Shown here one piece after another: positions 10,246 through 18,658 of a stretch of DNA of 64,000 nt. The position numbers were made by a program, and so were the translations under genes. The notes below the pieces were generated by a model, which ran no database searches, had not been told where the DNA came from, and was given only the letters and a program-made list of their open reading frames with translations. Each line of letters opens with the position of its first letter. Within the stretch, counting starts at the first letter, position 1. Source of the DNA: Arenicellales bacterium (GTDB lineage Bacteria > Pseudomonadota > Gammaproteobacteria > Arenicellales > JAJDZL01); NCBI GenBank assembly GCA_958295885.1, contig OY282380.1, positions 682,001 through 746,000 on the forward strand, in the 5' to 3' direction.

Positions 10246-10417
10246 AATAGCTATTTTATGAATTTTTATGAGGATCGCATATGGGTTCAATAAATAGAAC
10301 ATTCCCAGGGAGTCGAAAATAAATATGTAAGTATTGGTGATAAACCATCAACCGAAAAGTTGCTGACACTCTTCCTCCATCCCCATCTCCGAAGCCTAAA
10401 TAAGGTGGTAAAAAGAA

Positions 10418-10942
10418 ATGAACAAGTTAGAAGACTATTCTGACGACATGTTCGCCCTATTATTCGCCGTCAAGAAGTCCATACGGTATCACGACCATAG
10501 AGTCAGATTTTTCGTAAATTTACATAAGCTAAACAACGTTATTTGCATTTTAGGCGGTTCAACTGTAGTTTTATTTCTATCCAAGTTTGATCATTGGAGC
10601 ATGCTGGCTGGTGGGTTGGTTGTAGTGAGTTCAACACTTGATTTAGTGTTTGGATTTAGTTCAAAAGCTAAAGATCATGAATTTCTAAAACGAAGATTCA
10701 TTGAACTCGAAGACAAAATAATTTATTCGACTGGCAACAAAAATTATGAAAAATTTAATTCTGAGCGTTTGAAAATTGAATCAGATGAACCGCCAAAGTT
10801 ATATGCTCTTGATGTAGTTTGTCATAATGAAGTAATTTATTCAATTTATTCCAAACAGGAAGTCAAAGATCATATTCAAAATTTGACATGGCTACACAAG
10901 CATATGGCACAATTTTTTGCTTGGAGAAGCATTCTTGAATAA
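10418..10942 (+). CDS. SLATT-like two-TM putative effector
   Basis: 174 aa. A basic N-terminal helix (AVKKSIRYHDHRVRF) leads into two membrane segments at about residues 41-56 and 61-80. They are followed by the HEFLKRRFIELEDKI helix and a cytoplasmic tail. This layout is that of SLATT domains, two-TM pore-forming effectors tied to SMODS/SLOG nucleotide-signalling and other conflict systems. The assignment is by architecture and motif feel, not by a search. The next gene (48 bp downstream, same strand) encodes a Panacea protein, a known antitoxin domain, so a toxin-antitoxin or abortive-infection pair is plausible. AT-rich base composition and neighbouring IS suggest acquisition. Confidence 0.55.
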   Translation: MNKLEDYSDDMFALLFAVKKSIRYHDHRVRFFVNLHKLNNVICILGGSTVVLFLSKFDHWSMLAGGLVVVSSTLDLVFGFSSKAKDHEFLKRRFIELEDKIIYSTGNKNYEKFNSERLKIESDEPPKLYALDVVCHNEVIYSIYSKQEVKDHIQNLTWLHKHMAQFFAWRSILE

Positions 10943-10990
10943 GCAAACATACATTCATAAATTTAAACTTAAACGCTTTCCAATACTGCC

Positions 10991-11440
10991 ATGTCTATCG
11001 ACGCAATTTCAGCTGGCAAACACTTAGGCGTCCTGTCTGGTTGGTCAAAAACCAATCTTGACCTGCAAAAAATTCTTTACATCGCTCACATGATTCACTT
11101 GGGATTTCGTAAGAAGCCGCTGGTTCGAGATCATTTTCAAGCATGGCTATTTGGACCCGTTCATCCGGTGCTATATCACAAAGCTAAGATTTTCGGCGCC
11201 AGACCTGTTAGAAACATATTTCGCAGTATTGAGGATTTAGACGAAAAACAGTCGGAAGCTGTCACCTTGAGTCGAACATATGGCCTCGTGTCCGAGTTTT
11301 CTGGAGCAAAGTTGGTAGCTGTTACCCATTGTCATTACGGGGCTTGGGCGAAGCATTATAGACCTGACGCAATGGGGATCATTATCCCGAATGAGGACAT
11401 TCTCAAAGAGTTTGAAGAGCGAAAAAAAAGATTTTCATAG
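10991..11440 (+). CDS. Panacea-domain (DUF4065) protein
   Basis: 149 aa as read in frame 0. The motifs LDLQKILYIAHMIHLG, FQAWLFGPVHPVLYHKAK and the late LVAVTHCHYGAWAKHY are those of the Panacea domain, a versatile antitoxin module (SocA/PanA type) that neutralises varied toxins. The last codons cross eight consecutive A residues (11422-11429), read CGA AAA AAA AGA, after which frame 0 stops at 11440. A -1 slip there would join the protein to 123 more residues with two membrane segments (next entry). Either a short soluble form, a long membrane form or both could be made. Confidence 0.75.
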   Translation: MSIDAISAGKHLGVLSGWSKTNLDLQKILYIAHMIHLGFRKKPLVRDHFQAWLFGPVHPVLYHKAKIFGARPVRNIFRSIEDLDEKQSEAVTLSRTYGLVSEFSGAKLVAVTHCHYGAWAKHYRPDAMGIIIPNEDILKEFEERKKRFS

Positions 11441-11799
11441 GACCCGTAGCGCAAGCTGATATAGAACAGTCAGCGACTGAATCCAATGAAGAAGTTGAAC
11501 CGTTACTCTCAGACGAGTCAAGTCAGCATGGTCAACAGATTCAAGGTTTGTCAAAGGAATTGGCAAGAGAACGGGATGCACGAAAAGAAGAACGTTTGGT
11601 TTGGATTCTGATATCCCTGATTCTGCTCAATGTTGCTTTATTTTCTTCGATGCAGTCGATTTTAGGCCCGCTAGTAATAGGAGTGCTCGAATTAGTGGTA
11701 CTTGTAATCATTGCCCAAAGAATGGGAAAGGAAGAAGTGGTACAGCTAGTTGACAGACTGATCGGCACTGTGGCTAAAGTAACAAGCAAGACAAACTAG
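11428..11799 (+). CDS. Membrane-domain extension of the Panacea protein, reachable by -1 frameshift
   Basis: This -1 frame is open from just before the A8 tract to 11799. Between its upstream stop (TGA at about 11412) and a TTG at 11548 there is no start codon, so the acidic linker (ESNEEVEPLLSDE) would be untranslated unless ribosomes slip on A AAA AAA or the tract once had another length. It then encodes a charged helix LSKELARERDARKEER and two hydrophobic segments (LVWILISLILLNVALF and GPLVIGVLELVVLVIIA). The alternative is an independent 83-aa gene from TTG 11548. Not recognised as a named family. Confidence 0.5.
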   Translation, partial: KIFIGPVAQADIEQSATESNEEVEPLLSDESSQHGQQIQGLSKELARERDARKEERLVWILISLILLNVALFSSMQSILGPLVIGVLELVVLVIIAQRMGKEEVVQLVDRLIGTVAKVTSKTN

Positions 11800-11919
11800 A
11801 CGATCGTTCCAATCCTACAATCCTAGCAGCGATAATTCTCTGCCATTGGCAGTCCAGGTGTTTCCCATGCTATTTTTTGGTCCATAAAATCCGGTAGGCG
11901 ACATCTGAAATGACACTCA

Positions 11920-13906
11920 CAGCACATGGCTATTTTGCTCATTATCGAACAAATTCGGTAATTGACGGTCGTTTTTGTCACTCTACGGACGAATTGTGCG
12001 GTCTCGACCGATGGACAGCCGAGCGTATCCGCGGTGGTCCGCAGCAGCGGTAACTGTCAGTTCAATGTGGGCCTGAAGTGCTGCTTCAGGTCGGTGAGAG
12101 TACTGCGGCGAAGGCTTCTTTACGATTCAGGTTGAAATGGCGCAGCGCCTGCGGCACTGACTCTAAGGAACTGTGATGAAAAATCAGCGCCAGCGCAATA
12201 TTGTTGCACATTGCACGATTGCTCGGACCATTGCTGGTACGGGTCAGGCAGGCGTCTTCAAGGAATATACGGTCCCGAATGTGATGGTTCAAGTTTTCAA
12301 CACTCCAGTGTCCGCGGTTCCACTTGAGCAGTTGTTGCGCATCGGCTCGCTCTGCACCAACCGAAGTGATGCCAAACATAACCTCTGTGCTCGCACTGTT
12401 CGCTTCTTTGATCACCTCGCGGTCGCGCTCAATGCGAAATGCCTGCCGCACCTGCTTAAAATCGAAACGCTTCGGATCGTCCACCTCCAGCACCTCAATA
12501 CGACGCTGTTCAATGCGTCCGTGCGCCTTGGTCAACTCCTCTTCCCAACGCCGCACCCGCTGACTGTACCACGGCATGGACTGCACCTTGTCCAACTGCA
12601 AAGATGTGTTGTCCTTGAGCGTCAGCATATAGTCTGCCTTGGCATCTAAAATCAAATCGACGCTCTCAAAAGTGCTGTGCAGCGCATCCAGTGTGATCAC
12701 TCGTCCAGCGACATCAATCTCACTGAGCAACTGCCGGGTTGCGTCCAACTCTTGCCCATCTTTGTAGAAACTGCGGCTGGCTTTCGGAATCCCACTGCCA
12801 TGCTCAACAAGCGTTACCGTCTCATAGTGGCTGTCTCCATTTCGATTGGCACCGCGAATCCGCTTTCCGTCCGCCGCAAGTGCCGACAACTGTTTGTTTC
12901 GACATCCAGAATAGCGATCCAACACGCCTTGCAACTGTTCCGTATCGGTGTACTGAATGACCCGGTGCAACGTCGATTTCGACGCCGGCTCATACCAGCC
13001 TGTTTTCGGATTGCGCCAACTGCCAATCGCAGCCAACTCCTCCTGAGAAAGAGCCGCGGCAAACTGTGCCGCCGCCACCGGACCGTAAAATCCACTCAAT
13101 TGTGCCAGAATCAGCGTTGAATAGGCACTCGCAAGCGTGTGCTTGCGCCCCTGTGCGCGACGAAAATCCCGCATCTCGGAAAACTCAGCATGCAAACTGC
13201 GCAACGTCGGCAGCGAATGACCGCTCGCCTTGCCCTTTTTCTGCCAGCGCGACTCCAACTCGCCTGGCTGACACAACGCGCGCCTGGCATCGCGACGCAA
13301 TCGCTTGACTGACAACAGCTTGACCTCACCATGCGCCTCGGTATACTTGCCCCCTTTGCGCGAATAGCCGGCGGTTTTTCCCAACGTCTGCCACCCAGCC
13401 GCGCGGTACATGATTCCACCATGTTGCTTGGGATTTACAAATGTCTCCGCCAACAGCAGACCGTGACCATAGGCCGCTTCCCAGTCATCACTGATTCGCT
13501 GACAGATCAATTTCAGCACATGCGAACCCAGATTCGGATATCGACCCGCCTCGTGGAGCATTGCAAAGCGAGTGTTATTCACAATTAAATGCAATCGACG
13601 CCACTGTTGCTCAGGTGCCCAGCCAATCCATTGGTCGCGCGCAGCGCACTTCAATGAACCGGTCTGCCAGCCACTCAGACACACCCACAGCCCCTTATAC
13701 TCAACGATGTATCGCAATCCGCGACCGGCAAAACGCTTGAATCCAAGCTGATGATGCTGACGCATCAGTCGGTCCCACTTCGGATATTCGCTGGTGCGGG
13801 CAAGACGAACCTTGACCTCGCCAGCTTGGATGGGTGGGTTATTTTTGCGGCCATGTTCGTTCATGTCCGCATATATACTACATCGGAACGAAAATAGCCA
13901 CCCCTG
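11920..13906 (-). mobile_element. ISAs1-type insertion sequence with DruA-like domain
   Basis: One transposase gene is bracketed by imperfect terminal inverted repeats. The right end, read inward, starts CAGGGGTGGCTATTTTCG (from 13906). The left end is CAGCACATGGCTATTTTGC (from 11920). They share CAG and TGGCTATTTT with a one-base spacing difference. CAGGG-type termini fit the ISAs1 family. No target-site duplication could be matched in the flanks, so the element may be old or its left end altered. Higher GC than the neighbouring module. Confidence 0.65.
12086..13864 (-). CDS. ISAs1-family transposase fused to a DruA-like (DUF4338) domain
   Basis: 592 aa. Residues about 15-205 form a DUF4338/DruA-like domain (GFKRFAGRGLRYI, CLSGWQTGSLKCAARDQWIG, VLKLICQRISDDW). 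From about 225 an ISAs1 DDE transposase follows: HTLASAYSTLILAQLSG, ALAADGKRIRG (first Asp), VITLDALHST (second Asp), and NRGHWSVENLNHHIRD (catalytic Glu). DruA is best known from Druantia phage defence, but fusion to DDE transposases is a recognised transposon architecture. The frame is intact, so it may still be active. The start at 13864 lies about 40 bp inside the right inverted repeat. Confidence 0.85.
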   Translation of the reverse strand: MNEHGRKNNPPIQAGEVKVRLARTSEYPKWDRLMRQHHQLGFKRFAGRGLRYIVEYKGLWVCLSGWQTGSLKCAARDQWIGWAPEQQWRRLHLIVNNTRFAMLHEAGRYPNLGSHVLKLICQRISDDWEAAYGHGLLLAETFVNPKQHGGIMYRAAGWQTLGKTAGYSRKGGKYTEAHGEVKLLSVKRLRRDARRALCQPGELESRWQKKGKASGHSLPTLRSLHAEFSEMRDFRRAQGRKHTLASAYSTLILAQLSGFYGPVAAAQFAAALSQEELAAIGSWRNPKTGWYEPASKSTLHRVIQYTDTEQLQGVLDRYSGCRNKQLSALAADGKRIRGANRNGDSHYETVTLVEHGSGIPKASRSFYKDGQELDATRQLLSEIDVAGRVITLDALHSTFESVDLILDAKADYMLTLKDNTSLQLDKVQSMPWYSQRVRRWEEELTKAHGRIEQRRIEVLEVDDPKRFDFKQVRQAFRIERDREVIKEANSASTEVMFGITSVGAERADAQQLLKWNRGHWSVENLNHHIRDRIFLEDACLTRTSNGPSNRAMCNNIALALIFHHSSLESVPQALRHFNLNRKEAFAAVLSPT

Positions 13907-13914
13907 ACGGCAAT

Positions 13915-14142
13915 TTACTGGGATCGTTGGATAATTTGCACTGACTTGCTTAGCGTGGGAGTGCCCTGTTGGCAGTCAACGGCAGAAAAAATGAACGCGT
14001 CCCAATTGTGGGTGATCAGGAATTGGCACTCTTCGCGCAAGGCCCGGCGGTTTTCAAGCACGTCTTCGATTGCTTGAAAACGCCCTCTTTCCAAATCTAG
14101 TCCACTAAACCTGATGAATCCTAAGCGCCGCCATCGGAACAA
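13915..14142 (-). CDS. Short unrecognised ORF between AOR and the IS
   Basis: 75 codons on the same strand and directly downstream of AOR, ending 9 bp before the IS right end. The middle (ERGRFQAIEDVLENRRALRE) has a helical, charged, protein-like composition. The ends look random and the start would be TTG. Possibly a remnant of a gene damaged when the insert arrived. Function unknown. Confidence 0.2.
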   Translation of the reverse strand: MFRWRRLGFIRFSGLDLERGRFQAIEDVLENRRALREECQFLITHNWDAFIFSAVDCQQGTPTLSKSVQIIQRSQ

Positions 14143-14183
14143 ACATTAGGAGCAGTCCGCAGACTCGGAGAACCTTTTCTTGA

Positions 14184-16007
14184 TCAGGAAAGACCTAGTC
14201 GTCCCAAAGTTTCGGCAGTTGGCACGCCGTCTGGCGTCCACCCACGGACTTCGTAATATTCTGGAAGCATCTTGCTGAGCTCGTTGACCTTTCCTTTGGC
14301 AACTCCAGATGGTGCCGCGTCCTTCAAGAGTCGTTCCGGTAACGTATCATCACTCTTTGTCATACCAGCTGCCAGATTGAACTGACGCTCTAGATTCCAG
14401 ATTCGTTCTCCCGTTTCGTACAATCGTTCAACCGTCCAGTCGCCTTCACATGCTGCATCAATCTGTGCTTGAAAATCGCCAATTCCCCAGCCCGCCAAGG
14501 TAAACCAACACAAACCTGTAGAGTCAATCAGAGAAATCTTATCCTGCGATTTTTTACAGGGCAAGGCTTTTCCACTGCCTGTCTGATCTTCCATGTCAGG
14601 ACCAAATACATCGTGCTTCATGTGGCAGGCGCCCCGACTGCTCGTCGCATATCCGAGTCCCATTCCCTGCAGAGCTCTGGAATCATATCCAGCAAATTCC
14701 TGTCCTTTCACGGTCATCGAAAGTTCCGGATGACCATACATCTCACACAATCGCTTGGAACCCAAACCTAGAATCTGGCCGAAACCCTCATATTTACCGG
14801 TCTTCTCGGCCATCACAGATAAGGCCTCCGCATTGCCAAAATTCAGAGGTATTCCATCAGTATCTTCGTCCGTAATTACGCCCATTTCATAAAGCTCCAT
14901 GGCAGCAGCCAGAGTGCCTCCAAATGAAATTGGGTCCATTCCTTGCTCATTCATCACGAATCCAGCAAAAGTAAGGGCGTCAATGTCATCAATTCCACAA
15001 TCTGGTCCGAATGCAAACGCAGTTTCATACTCCAACCCGCCGCTCGCATGCCAGTATTCCGGTCGGTTCTTGATGGTGAAATGATCTTTGTCAATATGGG
15101 AAATGCGCCCGCAGGCGATTGTGCAGCCAAAACAGGCTTTATTGGTCAGCAGATTCCGATGTCCATTCTCATGGACTTTTTCCATGGCGGCAGGATTAAT
15201 TTTGTCAACGCCTTCAAATTGAACCTCATTGAAATTTCGCGTTGGCAGTCCGCCAAATTCCTGCATCGCATCGATCATGGCATTCGTACCGTAATCCGTC
15301 AGCTCTCCCACATCCGTACTGGCTGCCAGTTTCGCTTTCGCTTCCTTGATGACGTCCATGAATAATTTTGGATTGTCGACTTTTACACCTACCGTTCCTC
15401 TTACAGCGATGGCTTTGAGGTTTTTAGAGCCCATCACAGCGCCCACGCCAGAACGGCCTGCTGCGCGATGCAGGTCATTGACGACACAAGCATAACGAAC
15501 TCCCTTTTCACCTGCGACACCGATTGCAGCAACCTTTATTAACGGGTCTTGATGATGGAACTTCAGCCAGTCTTCAGTTTCCCAAACCGATTTGCCCCAG
15601 ACGTTTTCCGCAGAGAGAATTTCAACTTTATCGTCGTAAATCTTCAAATAGGACGGTTCCGACGCTCGTCCTTCAAGCAAGAGCAGATCGTATCCGGCAA
15701 ATTTCAGTTCTGCTCCAAATTTCCCGCCTGAATTTGAACAGGCAATGACATCGGTCAATGCACCTTTCGTAATCACGGCGTAGCGACCTGAAGTAGACGC
15801 CATCGTGCCAGTCAGCGGCCCCGTTGCAAAAATCAACACATTTCCAGGATCAAGCGCATCGACCGCCGGGTCCATATTTTCGTAGAGATACTTTGTGCCG
15901 AGTCCTCGTTCCCCAAGATACTGCTGAGCCCACTCCATATTCAGTGGTTCAGCCTGGCTCGTTCCTTCAGTAAGGTTGACTCTCAATATCTGTCTCTGCC
16001 ATCCCAT
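14184..16007 (-). CDS. aor: Aldehyde:ferredoxin oxidoreductase family (W/Mo-pterin)
   Basis: Tungsto- or molybdo-bispterin enzyme that interconverts aldehydes and carboxylates (or reduces aryl-CoA in related systems) with ferredoxin. The 607-aa length is standard. N-terminal ILRVNLTEG, GERGLGTKYL and TGPLTGTMASTSGRYAV are followed by the pterin-binding NDLHRAAGRSGVGAVMGSKN. Cluster cysteines appear as CFGCTIAC (about 288-296), with a fourth in GLCWF (about 497). AAGGAG lies 10 nt before the ATG. It is the last gene of an operon with a GST, thioesterase and aryl-CoA ligase, so an aromatic aldehyde, acid or thioester is a likely substrate. A MoaD-like gene lies downstream beyond the accessory insert. 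Confidence 0.92.
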   Translation of the reverse strand: MGWQRQILRVNLTEGTSQAEPLNMEWAQQYLGERGLGTKYLYENMDPAVDALDPGNVLIFATGPLTGTMASTSGRYAVITKGALTDVIACSNSGGKFGAELKFAGYDLLLLEGRASEPSYLKIYDDKVEILSAENVWGKSVWETEDWLKFHHQDPLIKVAAIGVAGEKGVRYACVVNDLHRAAGRSGVGAVMGSKNLKAIAVRGTVGVKVDNPKLFMDVIKEAKAKLAASTDVGELTDYGTNAMIDAMQEFGGLPTRNFNEVQFEGVDKINPAAMEKVHENGHRNLLTNKACFGCTIACGRISHIDKDHFTIKNRPEYWHASGGLEYETAFAFGPDCGIDDIDALTFAGFVMNEQGMDPISFGGTLAAAMELYEMGVITDEDTDGIPLNFGNAEALSVMAEKTGKYEGFGQILGLGSKRLCEMYGHPELSMTVKGQEFAGYDSRALQGMGLGYATSSRGACHMKHDVFGPDMEDQTGSGKALPCKKSQDKISLIDSTGLCWFTLAGWGIGDFQAQIDAACEGDWTVERLYETGERIWNLERQFNLAAGMTKSDDTLPERLLKDAAPSGVAKGKVNELSKMLPEYYEVRGWTPDGVPTAETLGRLGLS

Positions 16008-16033
16008 CGAATTACACTCCTTATCAGGTTTTT

Positions 16034-16672
16034 CTACTCAGCATCTGGCTGATTTTCAGGTGACGCTTTTTGGAAAGCCTCAAGTTTTCTACAATTTTGG
16101 TCGATCTCCACCAGAATCGGATAGTCTCTCAGCGGGCAGTTGAATCTGCGGGCATTTGCCATCTGCGGAACCAAACAGACATCCGCGATCGTCGGGGAAT
16201 CACCAAAACTAAATTTCCCATATCGTGCAAAACTGGCGAATCTGGTTTCCAACGCTTTGAATTCTGTCGCAATCCAATGGCAATACCACTGCTTACGGAG
16301 AGATTTATCAAGATTTAGATTATATTCAAGATATTTCAACACTCTCAAATTGTTCAGCGGGTGGATGTCACAGGCGACTGACAACGCGATGGAACGGACA
16401 AATGCTCTATCTTCTTCAGATTTTGGAAGAAGTGCTGGATGTGGGTACTTCTCATCAAGATATTCAATGATCGCAAGTGACTGTGTCAGGATTATCCCAT
16501 CGTCTTCAAGAACCGGCACAAACTTCTGCGGATTGAGAAGCTGAAATTCATCGCTCTGCTGCTCTCCACTTGTCAAGTGAACAAATTCGTTCGTGCAGGC
16601 AATATTTTTTAGATTGAGAGCAATGCGTACTCTGTAGGATGCCGAGCTTCGAAAATAACCGTGCAGATTCAT
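16034..16672 (-). CDS. Zeta-class GST: maleylpyruvate/maleylacetoacetate isomerase
   Basis: 212 aa from the ATG at 16672. An upstream in-frame start at 16777 would add a non-homologous stretch and overlap the thioesterase gene. The N-terminal SSASYRVRIALNLK with the catalytic SSxxxxR motif, NPQKFVPVLEDDG and TQSLAIIEYLDEKYP are the zeta-class signatures. CDIHPLNNLRVLKYL is the C-terminal hallmark. It performs glutathione-dependent cis-trans isomerisation of maleylpyruvate (gentisate route) or maleylacetoacetate (homogentisate route). The window encodes a gentisate dioxygenase but no homogentisate dioxygenase, which favours maleylpyruvate. Confidence 0.85.
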   Translation of the reverse strand: MNLHGYFRSSASYRVRIALNLKNIACTNEFVHLTSGEQQSDEFQLLNPQKFVPVLEDDGIILTQSLAIIEYLDEKYPHPALLPKSEEDRAFVRSIALSVACDIHPLNNLRVLKYLEYNLNLDKSLRKQWYCHWIATEFKALETRFASFARYGKFSFGDSPTIADVCLVPQMANARRFNCPLRDYPILVEIDQNCRKLEAFQKASPENQPDAE

Positions 16673-16737
16673 ATCTATCGGATCAACTGGTTGATAAAGA
16701 ACGAAATAATACTTCGAGGATTGAAAACAAACGAGAA

Positions 16738-17151
16738 TCAGGCCAACTTCTTCACAAAATCTCCGGGCATCTCCCACGCTCGCAGCCTGCCGCCAGACTG
16801 CGGATCCTGAATCCCCCAGAATCTCGTTTCATATCCACTCGCACATTGTATGTCCGAATTGAATATCGTGTGCCCTACCGTAAAGGTCTTGTGTGAATGC
16901 GATTCAATTCGACTGACGATCACCAATTCGTCACCCCACTGCATTGGGCGAAGAAAACGCGCATGAGTCTCAATCAGCGGAAATCCGACAATCCCATATC
17001 GCTTGATCATTTTAGCTTGACCAAAGCCATGAAAATTCATCATATCGTGGCTTCCTTTGTCAAACCAACGATAAATATTGGGGTAAAAAACAATTTGCGC
17101 GGGGTCACACTCACCCCACTCTACGGTATGCCGCCACTTGAATTCAATCAC
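16738..17151 (-). CDS. Acyl-CoA thioesterase, 4-hydroxybenzoyl-CoA type
   Basis: 137-aa hotdog-fold enzyme. The HTVEWGECDPAQIVFYPNIY segment contains the catalytic Asp and the family motif of 4-HBT thioesterases; RWFDKGSHDMM follows. The GTG start overlaps the 3' end of the ligase gene by 8 bp, so they are translationally coupled. In this operon it probably releases a free (hydroxy)aromatic acid such as gentisate from its CoA ester. The substrate is inferred from neighbours. Confidence 0.82.
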   Translation of the reverse strand: MIEFKWRHTVEWGECDPAQIVFYPNIYRWFDKGSHDMMNFHGFGQAKMIKRYGIVGFPLIETHARFLRPMQWGDELVIVSRIESHSHKTFTVGHTIFNSDIQCASGYETRFWGIQDPQSGGRLRAWEMPGDFVKKLA

Positions 17152-18658
17152 GCCTCGTTCCCTGAACCATTTTCCGCAGGTCTTGCCTGCTGATTTTACC
17201 GTTTGCCGTCCTAGGAAATCGCTCCAGAACTCGAATCCAGCTTGGCCGTTTAATTTTTGGAAGCTCGCTTTGGATATGATTTAGCATTTCGGATGATGCA
17301 TCTTCTACGCTGATTTCTCTGCTGGGAACAAAAAACAAAGCGGGTCGCACCATACCAGCATCGTCGTCGGCACCAACTACCGCGACGTCGAACGCTACAT
17401 CACTTCTCAATCCGGATTTTTCAATATCCCGAAGGTAAACCCATTGTCCTGATACTTTGATCAGCTCATCTTCTCTGCCCATGTGGTACCACCAGCCTTC
17501 GGCATCTCGGCAATATAAATCTCCAGTTATGAATTGTTGATCGACCAGTCGTTCTTCCGTATCTTTGTCTCGATTTGCATAGTGGGAAAACATGTAAGGA
17601 TGATTCAGATGCAATACCGCTTTTTCGTCAGAATCAATCGGTAGAACATCGTTTCCATTCACGAGCCTAGGCACAACCCCGGAAAGTGGGCGCCCCACTG
17701 AATTGTCCGGAGTGTTCATGTGATCGCCGGCAAATGCCAGGAACAGGGTTTCCGAACAGCCATAGACGTTGATTACACTCCTGCCAGTACTTCTCTTCCA
17801 TTCCCTCCGGATATCCGCAGGCAGATGTTCACCAGCGGAAACGAAAAACTCCGTACCTGAATATTGATTCGCGTCACCAGGATTCATTCGTTCCAGCAAT
17901 CCACGAAAAATGCTCGGTACGGAGAAAAGCACCTTCGGCCTTTCTCTCGTTAAAATCGTATGAACAACATCCAATGTGATCCAGTCAGGGTGTAGATAGA
18001 CGGTCGCACCCAACTTCAGAGGCACCAAGAGAGCATTCGCCAGAGCGTAAGCAAAGGATGATTTCGAGGTGCAGAAAATTTTCTCACCGATCTGAAGACC
18101 CAGTGTTCTTGAATGGAAATCGCAACACACAGCAAAGTCCTTATGAGTATGCACGATGCCCTTTGGCCGACTCGTTGAACCCGAAGAGTACACCCACAAT
18201 GCTTCATCCTTCTCCCCCCTGTGGACCGTTTCAAGCTCCGGCCTGAGTTCACTTCTGAACGTGGAGTCATCAATGTAGATTGCGATTAAACCTCCATCGT
18301 TTTGATTCAAAAATTTTGCGCAGGAACGTTCCGTGGCTGAATCGTAAACAAGACCAACCGCAGCTGAATCTTTGGATACAAACTCCAAATCTTCTGAGTT
18401 CAATCGGCTGGAAACGGCAATTGCGACAGCGCCGATATTGAGAACTGCAAAATAGTAAGCAACAAAATGAGGTGTGTCTGAGCACTGCAGAATTACGTGG
18501 TCGTTAAATCTAATTCCTCGACTTTTCAGGTCAACACTCGCTTGTTGAATCCTGCTGCTCAACTCAGAGTAAGTCCAAGATCCTGAACTCCACTGCAGGG
18601 CAATTATGGATGTTTGCGATAGACGTTCAGCGTTAAATATCTGTGAAACGATGTTCAT
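17144..18658 (-). CDS. Aryl/acyl-CoA ligase (benzoate-CoA ligase-like)
   Basis: About 504 aa from ATG 18658 (another in-frame start at 18673). An adenylate-forming enzyme: P-loop YSSGSTSRPKGIVHTHKDF, SKSSFAYALANALLVPL helix typical of benzoate-CoA ligases, VINVYGCSETLFLAFAGD adenine site, ITGDLYCRDAEGWWYHMGR hinge and C-terminal RTANGKISRQDL with the catalytic lysine. It is first in the ligase-thioesterase-GST-AOR operon. A salicylate- or hydroxybenzoate-type substrate is attractive given the following thioesterase, but cannot be read from sequence. Confidence 0.83.
   Translation of the reverse strand: MNIVSQIFNAERLSQTSIIALQWSSGSWTYSELSSRIQQASVDLKSRGIRFNDHVILQCSDTPHFVAYYFAVLNIGAVAIAVSSRLNSEDLEFVSKDSAAVGLVYDSATERSCAKFLNQNDGGLIAIYIDDSTFRSELRPELETVHRGEKDEALWVYSSGSTSRPKGIVHTHKDFAVCCDFHSRTLGLQIGEKIFCTSKSSFAYALANALLVPLKLGATVYLHPDWITLDVVHTILTRERPKVLFSVPSIFRGLLERMNPGDANQYSGTEFFVSAGEHLPADIRREWKRSTGRSVINVYGCSETLFLAFAGDHMNTPDNSVGRPLSGVVPRLVNGNDVLPIDSDEKAVLHLNHPYMFSHYANRDKDTEERLVDQQFITGDLYCRDAEGWWYHMGREDELIKVSGQWVYLRDIEKSGLRSDVAFDVAVVGADDDAGMVRPALFFVPSREISVEDASSEMLNHIQSELPKIKRPSWIRVLERFPRTANGKISRQDLRKMVQGTRRD

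Noticed and set aside
12173..13588. Several plus-strand open frames within the IS
   Set aside because: They lie antisense to the well-supported transposase and show no family motifs.
11910..13916. Target-site duplication of the ISAs1 element
   Set aside because: The 8-10 bases on both outer sides do not match, so no duplication is claimed.
16673..16777. Longer N-terminus of the zeta-class GST from 16777
   Set aside because: The extra 35 residues do not fit the family and would overlap the thioesterase gene; the ATG at 16672 starts exactly at the conserved fold.
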